A DNA stretch of 11,641 bases, taken from assembly GCA_030623665.1 (NCBI GenBank), contig JAUXLO010000025.1:1-11641 (forward strand), given 5' to 3'. This document shows, piece after piece, positions 6,358 through 11,641 of this stretch (position 1 is the stretch's first letter; each line of letters starts with the position of its first letter). The notes under the pieces are model-generated. The model saw nothing but the letters and a program-made list of their open reading frames with translations. It was not told the DNA's origin and ran no database searches. Position numbers and translations under genes: made by a program. The stretch comes from Planctomycetota bacterium. GTDB taxonomy: Bacteria > Planctomycetota > Brocadiia > Brocadiales > Bathyanammoxibiaceae.

Positions 6358-7845
6358 ATGCTAAAACTTCAGGGTTTTTATGCACAGTATGAAGATGAAG
6401 ATACCTCACTGGTGAACCGGAAGGCCCTGGAGAGGATAGGGGCAGACCTGGCCCACCTCTATAATAAGGGCATGGGTGTGAGGGTTGGCCTGGTGGACTC
6501 CGGCATCTCAAAGCACGTGGCCTTCAGGGAGCGTATAAAGGGCGGATGGGACTTTGTCCGGGGTCAGACCCCCGACGGTACGGACGGCTTTGGCCATGGC
6601 ACCTTTCAGGCCGGCATCATCGCGGCTGGCGGACGGCCGTTTATCGCCTCTCAGTCGGGTGGGCCGCTTGATCTGGGCATAACGGGCGTAGCGCCCGAGG
6701 CCCATCTGTACGACCTTCGCATATCGGATGATGATGGGCTTTCGACCTGGGACCGTGCGGCGGCGGCCATTGACTGGGCCGTAGAGAACCGGATGGAGGT
6801 GCTTTACCTGGGATTCGGCTCCACCGACTATAATCAGGCACTGAGCGATGCCCTGGAAAGGACATACCAGGCCGGCATTACCGTAGTGGCGCCAGTGGGC
6901 AGCACGTATGCCTCTTACACCAATGTCAACAACGCCTGGCCAGGCAGCACCCCCTATGCCCTCTTCCCCGCCAGACATCCTGAGGTCATAGGGGTGGGGG
7001 ACGTGAACCTGAAGGACAGCCCCGACCACTACAGGTCTTTTTGGGATACGCTCATGCAGCTCATGCGTACGTGGCGCTTATATCATGCAAGGGACGGCAA
7101 CACCGAACTGGTCGCCCCCGGCGGAGGCATGATTACCTACAATTCTGTGTATCAGATGGGTGCAGGCTCCACTGTGGGAACAGATAGCATGGGACTTGGT
7201 CTGGGCAGCTCAATGAGTGCCGCATATGTCGCAGGTGTTGCAGCACTCATAATAGCGGCTGGGATTGCTTCAAGTCCCGCAGAGGTCAGACGACTGCTCG
7301 CTGATACGGCCACAACCCTGACCAGCGAGGGACTCAGTGACGAGTATAACCAGAAGATATACGGGTCCGGGCTTGTTAATGCGCTGCTGGCGGCGCCCCC
7401 AAGGTCCGTGGCGTCCACTGACATAGAGGGTCAGAAGGCCGAACTCGGCATAGGCGTGGACGGACTCGGCGATATAGTAAAGGTAACAGCCCTGGCCGAT
7501 ATGCCGCCGAGGACTACCATGCCGGTCGACCCGGTACCGTATGCAGCAAGATACGTCTCGCCGAGAGACGGGGAAACCAACGTCCCCCTCAACAACCCGG
7601 TAAGATTTACGGTGAAGAGCGACACAGTTGGTATTGATATAAGCATGGTTAGGGTTAAAATAAATGGGGCTGTTTATAAGTACGGAGACGCCGGGTTTTC
7701 ATTCACGGGCAACCGCCACAGCTATGACGTGGAGGTAAGACCTGCCCCGGGCGGCTGGGGTTACGAAGATACCGTAGACATCGAGATAGAGGCCTGGGAT
7801 CTTGCCGGGAAACCGGGATTGGTATATGAGCGTATACTGCCGTAA
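6358..7845 (+). CDS. subtilisin-like serine protease (S8 family) with C-terminal Ig-like domain
   Basis: 495 residues, ATG 26 bases after the kelch gene, with AGAGG close upstream. The S8 triad is complete: Asp47 in 'VGLVDSGIS', His80 in 'GFGHGTFQAG' and Ser285 in 'GSSMSAAYVAG' (canonical GTSMAAPHVAG, here lacking the Pro-His pair). The position that normally carries the oxyanion-hole Asn ('AAGN') reads 'VAPVGS', apparently Ser182. Only 46 residues precede the catalytic Asp, so there is neither a signal peptide nor an I9-type prodomain; normal export and autoprocessing are not indicated. The C-terminal 100 residues ('GETNVPLNNPVRF', 'YGDAGFSFTG', 'WDLAGKPGL') match the last domain of the preceding kelch protein. 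Together these suggest a particle-borne or cytosolic protease acting with the kelch fibre, for example in maturation or in degrading a surface target. It may also be catalytically weak. Confidence 0.88.
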   Translation: MLKLQGFYAQYEDEDTSLVNRKALERIGADLAHLYNKGMGVRVGLVDSGISKHVAFRERIKGGWDFVRGQTPDGTDGFGHGTFQAGIIAAGGRPFIASQSGGPLDLGITGVAPEAHLYDLRISDDDGLSTWDRAAAAIDWAVENRMEVLYLGFGSTDYNQALSDALERTYQAGITVVAPVGSTYASYTNVNNAWPGSTPYALFPARHPEVIGVGDVNLKDSPDHYRSFWDTLMQLMRTWRLYHARDGNTELVAPGGGMITYNSVYQMGAGSTVGTDSMGLGLGSSMSAAYVAGVAALIIAAGIASSPAEVRRLLADTATTLTSEGLSDEYNQKIYGSGLVNALLAAPPRSVASTDIEGQKAELGIGVDGLGDIVKVTALADMPPRTTMPVDPVPYAARYVSPRDGETNVPLNNPVRFTVKSDTVGIDISMVRVKINGAVYKYGDAGFSFTGNRHSYDVEVRPAPGGWGYEDTVDIEIEAWDLAGKPGLVYERILP

Positions 7846-7856
7846 ACTATAGGACT

Positions 7857-7968
7857 GTAGGGACAGACCCGCCGTAAGCGGGTCTGCCCTCCAAACTGGC
7901 TGGCGGGTGATGCCGTAGGCACATCCGCCTCTGGTGGACTTTCAGCCTTGGGTACGATCTGTCCCTAC
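7857..7968. mobile_element. 112-bp MITE-like element with 11-bp terminal inverted repeats
   Basis: GTAGGGACAGA at 7857-7867 is the exact reverse complement of TCTGTCCCTAC at 7958-7968. Inside, the left end also folds on itself: GGGACAGACCCGC pairs with GCGGGTCTGCCC around CGTAA (7860-7889, one bulged base). A second small inverted repeat (GATGCC...GGCACATC) lies in the centre. There is no coding capacity. Such small, palindromic, non-coding intergenic elements are usually non-autonomous and multicopy. The shared CTGTCCCTAC with the repeat at 3589-3614 suggests family members within this window. No target-site duplication is obvious. Confidence 0.5.
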
Positions 7969-7997
7969 GTTCAATTTTGACCCGTAAACTGATGTAA

Positions 7998-8026
7998 GGT
8001 GCGTCTGGGCGCACCGGGTCTTTTAT
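7998..8026 (+). terminator. possible rho-independent terminator
   Basis: GGTGCG (7998-8003) and CGCACC (8010-8015) form a perfect 6-bp stem with a 6-base loop, followed by GGGTCTTTTAT. It lies about 150 bases after the subtilase stop. The stem is short and the T-run interrupted, so the call is moderate. Confidence 0.4.
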
Positions 8027-8138
8027 TCCCTCCCCCTTGAGGGGGGAGGAAAAGGTGGGGGTGAACACACACCCTCCCCCTACCCCCTCCCCTCAAGGGA
8101 GTGGGTGGAGACGGAAAACCTCCCCTCAAGGGAGGGGA
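8027..8138. repeat. cluster of three C-tract/G-tract palindromic repeats
   Basis: Three related units occur: 8027-8050 (CCTCCCCC-TTGA-GGGGGGAGG), about 8072-8108 in the opposite orientation (CCCTCCCC-TCAA-GGGAG), and 8119-8138 (CCTCCC-CTCAA-GGGAGG). The first and second units are imperfect inverted copies of each other, including their flanks (AAGGTGGGGGTG versus CACCCTCCCCCTA). This type of 'CCCCTTGAGGGG' intergenic repeat is found scattered in several bacterial genomes, and it makes long, strand-asymmetric G-runs. Possible roles are transcription termination or simple repeat spread. It encodes nothing. Confidence 0.6.
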
Positions 8139-8153
8139 AAGAGTGAAAGGATT

Positions 8154-8189
8154 TGCATAATTGTCATTATGCAGTACTCATGGTGTAAA
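8154..8189 (+). promoter_or_regulatory. promoter with overlapping 8-bp perfect palindrome (candidate operator)
   Basis: TGCATAAT (8154-8161) and ATTATGCA (8166-8173) are exact complements around TGTC. The right arm overlaps TTGTCA (8161-8166), a 5/6 match to a -35 box. After 17 bases follows TGTAAA (8184-8189), a partial -10 box. The predicted start of transcription is only a few bases before the ATG at 8204, and no Shine-Dalgarno is visible, so the phosphatase mRNA may be nearly leaderless. The palindrome is well placed for a repressor. Confidence 0.45.
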
Positions 8190-8203
8190 ACTTAATAGCG
8201 CTT

Positions 8204-8599
8204 ATGATGCATGAGATAATTGAAAATCTGTACATTTCCGACCGCTACGGCGCCGACCCGCTTCCGGAGGGCGAGTACAAGGTGCTCCTCCTGAGTCTCA
8301 GCCCTATAAAGAGGGAACACGTCCAAGTGGCCATTGATGACGCCGTCCCCTGGTCGCGTGAGACAATACAGACGGTCGTCGATACCATCTCAGGTTGGTT
8401 GTCCGGCGGTGAAAACGTCTGTGTCGCATGCGACGCAGGGATTTCAAGGAGTGCAGGGGCGGTTACCGCATACCTGGTCTCTCAGGGAATGGATATTGAT
8501 GATGCCGTGGAGCTGGTAAGGTCAAGGCGTCCCATAACGAAACCCCACGCGCTAATAGTGGAGTCGATTGCCAGATGTTCGTCGCAGAAGAAAGATTAA
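8204..8599 (+). CDS. dual-specificity/tyrosine-type protein phosphatase
   Basis: 131 residues starting ATGATG at 8204. The Cys-based phosphatase P-loop Cx5R is present as 'CDAGISRSAG', with Cys76 as nucleophile and Arg82 binding phosphate, followed by the family's Ser-Arg-Ser and a helix 'GAVTAYLVSQGMDIDDAV'. The N-terminal 'IIENLYISDRYGA' matches the start of dual-specificity phosphatases, and 'ALIVESIA' the final helix. The usual His before the Cys (HCx5R) is Ala75 here ('VACDAG'), which should raise the Cys pKa and may lower activity. Asp44 or Asp45 ('AIDDAVPW') is a candidate general acid. No signal peptide. Its end overlaps the start of the next gene by 25 bases, so the two are probably translated together. 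The substrate is unknown; co-encoding with presumed structural proteins is the notable point. Confidence 0.85.
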   Translation: MMHEIIENLYISDRYGADPLPEGEYKVLLLSLSPIKREHVQVAIDDAVPWSRETIQTVVDTISGWLSGGENVCVACDAGISRSAGAVTAYLVSQGMDIDDAVELVRSRRPITKPHALIVESIARCSSQKKD

Positions 8600-9435
8600 G
8601 GTCTCAGGTAAGGGCCGGAAGTGCGTGGGAATTTTCATTCTCAACGGGGCTGGCCCCGGAGTGGTCCCTTGCCACAGAGGCGGGGGCCAGGCTGCCGGAG
8701 ATCTTGCTTCAGGGTCTTCGCTCCGACGTAAAGGCCGGTTCCGCCTATGGGTTCTCCTTTGAGACGGGTGTGGCCGGAGACTGGATGCTCAGGGGTAACG
8801 CCGCTGCCGCAGCCACCTTTGATTTCGCCTTCGAGACGGAGTTCCCTCAGGCGTGGCTCCTCAGGACGGACGTAAAGGGCCAGAGGCCCCTGTGTATTAC
8901 CTACACCACCATGTTTGATCCGGCCAGGAGGCGGCTAGGCGAGGAAAGGCTGGAACTGTATCGTGCGGGAAAGACCGACCATGAGGCGTTGATAATACCG
9001 GTTAACTGGTACCAGAAGGATACAGAAAGGACGTTTACCCTTGACCTCTGGTTCTCCAGGCTCCAGATAGCCGAGCCTGCAGATGACGTGAGACTCTCGA
9101 TATTCGCACTGGGCGATGATAACCGTCTCGGGAAGGAGGTGGTGGATGACGGATACCTGGAGGTAAAGACCTCCGGGCAGTCCCAATACACCGCACTTAC
9201 CGCGAACACGGAATTTAGTATCGGCCCGATGTGGAGCAACAGCAAAAAGACGCTGGACTTCAGGCTTAACGTACCCGCCACAGCTGCGTCTATCGGCCTC
9301 GTCTTCGTCGGGTTGCGGCTGGAATTCCTGCGCAGCGTGGTCTACGGTTCGGCCCCGTTCGGCCGTGCGGTATTCGGAGAGTTCAGCCACAAAAAACCTG
9401 AAACAGTGCTACTCAAGATACATGTTATGAGCTGA
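8575..9435 (+). CDS. beta-rich repeat-containing protein, probable particle/fibre component
   Basis: 286 residues, ATG at 8575 inside the phosphatase gene, with GGAG about ten bases upstream. There is no signal peptide. The N-terminal 100 residues hold three related repeats. These are residues 9-32 ('RSQVRAGSAWEFSFSTG'), 49-72 ('RSDVKAGSAYGFSFETG') and about 76-102 ('ATFDFAFETEF' ending 'LLRTDVKG'). Each has an 'F-x-F-x-T' strand and a Trp-Leu/Trp-Ser-Leu or Trp-Met-Leu ending. The remaining 180 residues are strand-rich ('RTFTLDLWFSRL', 'VRLSIFALGDD', 'KTLDFRLNVPATAASIGLVF') and look like a jelly-roll or beta-sandwich. I do not recognise the family. It ends 11 bases before the next gene, with which it is surely co-transcribed. 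Confidence 0.7.
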   Translation: MFVAEERLRSQVRAGSAWEFSFSTGLAPEWSLATEAGARLPEILLQGLRSDVKAGSAYGFSFETGVAGDWMLRGNAAAAATFDFAFETEFPQAWLLRTDVKGQRPLCITYTTMFDPARRRLGEERLELYRAGKTDHEALIIPVNWYQKDTERTFTLDLWFSRLQIAEPADDVRLSIFALGDDNRLGKEVVDDGYLEVKTSGQSQYTALTANTEFSIGPMWSNSKKTLDFRLNVPATAASIGLVFVGLRLEFLRSVVYGSAPFGRAVFGEFSHKKPETVLLKIHVMS

Positions 9436-9446
9436 GGAGTTGTCAC

Positions 9447-10559
9447 ATGCCTGATGCAATAGAAGATATTAGACTGGACGTAAGGGCCAGTGTGGAGACG
9501 GCCACGTTTACCACGGAGGTGAACCGCAGAGACAGCCTCCAATATGTTACCACAGAATTTCATATCATACCCGCCAACTCCCCGTACAGGGTGCGGCTGG
9601 ACGAGTTGCCGGATAAGGAATCCGGCGTGAGCATTACCGACTATACCGAGGTGATGTCGCTCCCCGCGCAATCGGGAGAATTCTACGTCGACTGGGTCAT
9701 GGGGTATGTCTATTTCCACAGCGCCGATGCCGGCCAGGTAGTAAACCCACAGTATTTCGGCCGGGGCTCCCTCATTGACGCCACGGACATAAATAAGATT
9801 ACAGGCGAGCTGACCTCCGCCAGACAGGTGACACACCGCCTCAGGCCGTCCGCGCAGGATACACCAAACCGGTCTATCCGGATAGACGGCGGTTCTTTTC
9901 TCATAGGGCATACGGAAATCACATTTCTGGGCAATAATAATGTGAGGCTTGGTCCGGCGGGAGAGTTTGAGGTCTCGACGATGTCGGCAGGGCAGTATAA
10001 CAAGATTCTGTTTACGGTGGACGCCTCGGCAAGGCTCAATAAATACGAAGGTACTCCGGGTACCACTCCTGATGCGGTGCAGGCACCTGCCTTGCCCGGT
10101 AGCGAGATGCCCGTCTGCATCGTGACCGTCCAGGACGACGGGACTGCCGCCGCAGGGACGATAAACAACGTCGCCGCCTCAGACGTGAAGGACGCCAGGG
10201 TCTTTTTGCAGGTGCCCAGGATAGAGCACAGGTATATGACCATATACCATGAAGGGGTGCCGGCCGACGGCGAGATATTCTTTGACGGCTTCGCCTTCGT
10301 TGAGGACGTTACTATAGACAAGATTACCATTCATGCCCGGAGCGCGCCCAGAGGCAGCGACCTGCAGATAGACCTCATGAAGAACGGCTCTGCACAGGGC
10401 CGCGTCGCTACGCTAACCCAGGATAATCTGTCCGCGACAACTAGCATCCAAACGGTTAACTACGGCCCGGCTGACGTCCTTGGCCTCAAGGTCCTGGCTG
10501 CCGACTACCAGGCAGAGGCCGAGGGGCTGAGCATCATACTGCATTATTTCCACATCTAG
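9447..10559 (+). CDS. phage-type virion/tail-fibre protein
   Basis: 370 residues, start supported by GAGGAG at 9434-9439. There is no signal peptide. The N-terminal domain has 'IIPANSPYRVRLDELPDKE' (about 40-58), then 'SGEFYVDWVMGYVYF' (76-90), then 'YFGRGSLIDATDINKITG' (103-120). To my recognition this order (edge-strand 'YRVRLDELP', 'EFYVDW...G.V.F', 'GxGSxIDAxDIN') is typical of uncharacterised phage structural proteins, often tail or fibre base proteins. A middle part is beta-rich. The last 75 residues ('RGSDLQIDLMKNGSAQG', 'LSIILHYFH') resemble the 'sDLxxdlxKNG' module at the ends of phage fibre proteins. This is the strongest hint that the cluster is of viral origin. It is last in its transcription unit and is followed by a hairpin. 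Confidence 0.72.
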   Translation: MPDAIEDIRLDVRASVETATFTTEVNRRDSLQYVTTEFHIIPANSPYRVRLDELPDKESGVSITDYTEVMSLPAQSGEFYVDWVMGYVYFHSADAGQVVNPQYFGRGSLIDATDINKITGELTSARQVTHRLRPSAQDTPNRSIRIDGGSFLIGHTEITFLGNNNVRLGPAGEFEVSTMSAGQYNKILFTVDASARLNKYEGTPGTTPDAVQAPALPGSEMPVCIVTVQDDGTAAAGTINNVAASDVKDARVFLQVPRIEHRYMTIYHEGVPADGEIFFDGFAFVEDVTIDKITIHARSAPRGSDLQIDLMKNGSAQGRVATLTQDNLSATTSIQTVNYGPADVLGLKVLAADYQAEAEGLSIILHYFHI

Positions 10560-10614
10560 TCCCATTGAGCTAAATCTTCATAAGGGCCGTTAAGCACAAG
10601 GAATTTATACTGCC

Positions 10615-10635
10615 CGTGCTATATTTAGCACGTTT
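10615..10635 (+). terminator. 7-bp perfect hairpin after the fibre gene, possible terminator
   Basis: CGTGCTA (10615-10621) and TAGCACG (10626-10632) pair perfectly around TATT and are followed by only TTT. The position, 56 bases after the stop at 10559, fits a terminator, but the stem is AT-mixed and the T-run short. Confidence 0.38.
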
Positions 10636-10680
10636 GCCATCCAAATATACAACACATCGCACCCTAGCCACGTTCTCTCC

Positions 10681-10709
10681 TTGTGAAGGCCGTTGGTGCG
10701 GGGTATAAT
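10681..10709 (+). promoter_or_regulatory. sigma70-type promoter for the tandem exported-protein genes
   Basis: TTGTGA (10681-10686) and a perfect TATAAT (10704-10709) are separated by exactly 17 bases. Transcription would start near 10716, leaving a leader of about 43 bases before the ATG at 10759. The leader carries a small hairpin, AGGCA-TTT-TGCCT (10727-10739), just ahead of the Shine-Dalgarno GGAG at 10746-10749. Confidence 0.6.
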
Positions 10710-10758
10710 AGATATGGAGGATGTTTAGGCATTTTGCCTTTAATTGGAGTATGTTTTC

Positions 10759-11169
10759 ATGGAACTGATACTGTCAGCAGTAATTGCGCTGAATATAGGG
10801 CTCTACGAGCTTCCGCCTGTGGATTATACGAGCGGTGTGGCGGGTGCAAAGAAGTCCGCCTGGGATGTAGAGGAGTATCTTGGCAGGGCAACAGAGGCCG
10901 TAGAAAATGCCTACGAGGGGGGTGATGTATCTACAGAGGTATTGGAAGAGTACGATTTTCTGGCCAGATCTACAGAGCATTATCATCACCTGTTTGTGAT
11001 GTCCATCCTGTTCTACGAAGAGGCACCGGTGGAAGACTCCTATGGCCAGATCGTTACAAAGTCTTCTGAGGAAATGGTTAAGAGACTCGTATTGCTACAG
11101 AGATTACTATTTTCTGAGGGGATTGAAATTCCTGAAATCACACCGGAATTCTTCGTCCACGCCTATTAG
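10759..11169 (+). CDS. small exported helical protein, copy A of a tandem paralogous pair
   Basis: 136 residues from ATG 10759, with GGAG at 10746-10749; an in-frame TTG at 10744 is less likely. The N-terminus 'MELILSAVIALNIGLY' is hydrophobic but has no basic residue, so it is a weak signal peptide or anchor. The rest is helical and acidic. It aligns without gaps to the next gene's product: 'VEEYL' is at residues 37-41 and 'LFYEEAP' at 84-90 in both, and 'IV' and 'GIE' follow at matching spacing. The identical register also supports both chosen starts. I do not recognise the family; no metal-binding or catalytic motif is evident beyond several His in 'TEHYHHL' (about 72-78). Function unknown, probably periplasmic or membrane-associated. 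Confidence 0.75.
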   Translation: MELILSAVIALNIGLYELPPVDYTSGVAGAKKSAWDVEEYLGRATEAVENAYEGGDVSTEVLEEYDFLARSTEHYHHLFVMSILFYEEAPVEDSYGQIVTKSSEEMVKRLVLLQRLLFSEGIEIPEITPEFFVHAY

Positions 11170-11185
11170 TTGTGAGGTGCGCAAG

Positions 11186-11620
11186 ATGTCTATACGGCCC
11201 CTAACACCAATTGCCGCGCTATTATCCCTGTTCCTTACCGTCTCCGCACTAGCAGTGACTGAGCTGGAAGATGCCAAGGAAACGGCCCTCGTGGTTGAAG
11301 AGTACCTGGAACGTCTACAGGTTGAGGTGGAGGACATGTTTGCAAGGGGTGAGATGGGTAAAGAGACCTGGGACCAATATTGTCTCATAAGCCGGCATGC
11401 AAGGCACCTCGTGCGCGTAATGACGATGGCCGTTTTATTCTATGAGGAGGCGCCGAACGAGAAGCACCGTGCGCTTATTGTGGAATCCACCCTGTCCCTG
11501 ATGGATATGTTGATGATGCTGGATAATTTCTGTAATGCTGTAGGGATAGAGGTGGAGTCTCCAAGCTTTTGCAAAGATACGGCCGGGTGCTTGGAACGCC
11601 CGCTTGCCTATAATGTGTAA
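11186..11620 (+). CDS. small exported helical protein, copy B of a tandem paralogous pair
   Basis: 144 residues from ATG 11186, with GAGGTG at 11174-11179 and only 16 bases after the previous stop; the frame extends upstream but overlaps copy A and is not coding there. A standard signal peptide is present: Arg4, core 'AALLSLFLTV', likely cleavage after 'SALA' (about residue 23). The mature part is helical with 'VVEEYLERLQVEVEDMF', 'RVMTMAVLFYEEAP' and 'STLSLMDMLMMLDNF'. It shares AKxxAxxVEEYLxR and LFYEEAP with copy A at identical positions. The C-terminal tail adds a Cys pair ('SFCKDTAGCLE') absent from copy A. The pair probably arose by tandem duplication and shares the promoter at 10681-10709. 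Function unknown. Confidence 0.78.
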   Translation: MSIRPLTPIAALLSLFLTVSALAVTELEDAKETALVVEEYLERLQVEVEDMFARGEMGKETWDQYCLISRHARHLVRVMTMAVLFYEEAPNEKHRALIVESTLSLMDMLMMLDNFCNAVGIEVESPSFCKDTAGCLERPLAYNV

Positions 11621-11641
11621 CCCGCCTCAAAAAAATACTTC

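Noticed and set aside
6508..7029. 173-codon minus-strand open frame
   Set aside because: Antisense to the subtilase catalytic domain, whose triad motifs confirm the plus-strand reading.
8027..8138. CRISPR array
   Set aside because: The repeats are short palindromic C/G tracts in alternating orientation, without constant-length repeats or unique spacers of even size, and no cas genes are near.
9342..9911. 189-codon minus-strand open frame
   Set aside because: It spans the antisense of two well-supported plus-strand genes and their junction; no domain or start signal.
9710..10330. 206-codon minus-strand open frame
   Set aside because: It lies wholly inside the 9447-10559 gene, lacks a Shine-Dalgarno, and its Ser/Ala/Val/Pro-rich composition is what the complement of the phage-like gene gives.
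2867..10559. Contractile injection system or R-type tail
   Set aside because: No sheath, tube, baseplate spike, or AAA+ ATPase gene can be recognised in the window; only fibre-like and accessory products.

Overview
The window looks like a bacterial chromosome segment of moderate-to-high GC. Arg AGG and Ile ATA codons are frequent, and the gaps between genes hold several GC-rich inverted repeats of the kind found as dispersed repeats in some Planctomycetota (anammox lineage), Nitrospirota and deltaproteobacterial genomes. The lineage is a guess from style only; no ribosomal or marker gene is present.

Layout. (1) Bases 1-173 are the tail of an alpha/beta hydrolase. (2) Bases 244-1068 (minus) encode an exported protein with a long charged, proline-rich linker and a small C-terminal beta domain. 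(3) Bases 1538-1910 (plus) hold two very small overlapping reading frames. They run tail-to-tail into a radical SAM gene of the spore-photolyase (SPL) type at 1907-2806 (minus). (4) Bases 2867-7845 (plus) form a five-gene run: a Gly/Ser-rich beta protein, a 141-residue protein, a coiled-coil protein, a six-blade kelch protein and a subtilisin-like protease. The last two end in the same Ig-like domain. (5) Bases 7846-8203 are a 358-bp gap with a small MITE-like element, a possible terminator, a cluster of C-tract/G-tract repeats and a promoter/operator-like site. (6) Bases 8204-10559 (plus) encode a cysteine phosphatase whose gene overlaps a repeat-containing beta protein, followed by a protein resembling phage virion/tail-fibre proteins. 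(7) Bases 10759-11620 (plus) encode two tandem, clearly paralogous small exported helical proteins behind a good sigma70-type promoter.

How the genes may work together. Genes 2867-10559 lie in one direction, mostly with short gaps and good Shine-Dalgarno sites. They encode beta-rich, repeat-rich proteins without signal peptides, the composition expected of parts assembled in the cytoplasm, such as virion fibres, tail-like particles or gene-transfer-agent-like particles. The 9447-10559 product has sequence features I associate with phage structural proteins. No capsid, portal, terminase, sheath or tape-measure gene is visible, so the cluster is either the accessory/adhesin end of a larger element or a domesticated remnant. 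The kelch fibre, the subtilase with the matching C-terminal Ig domain, and the phosphatase co-encoded with a structural protein are the most unusual combination here.
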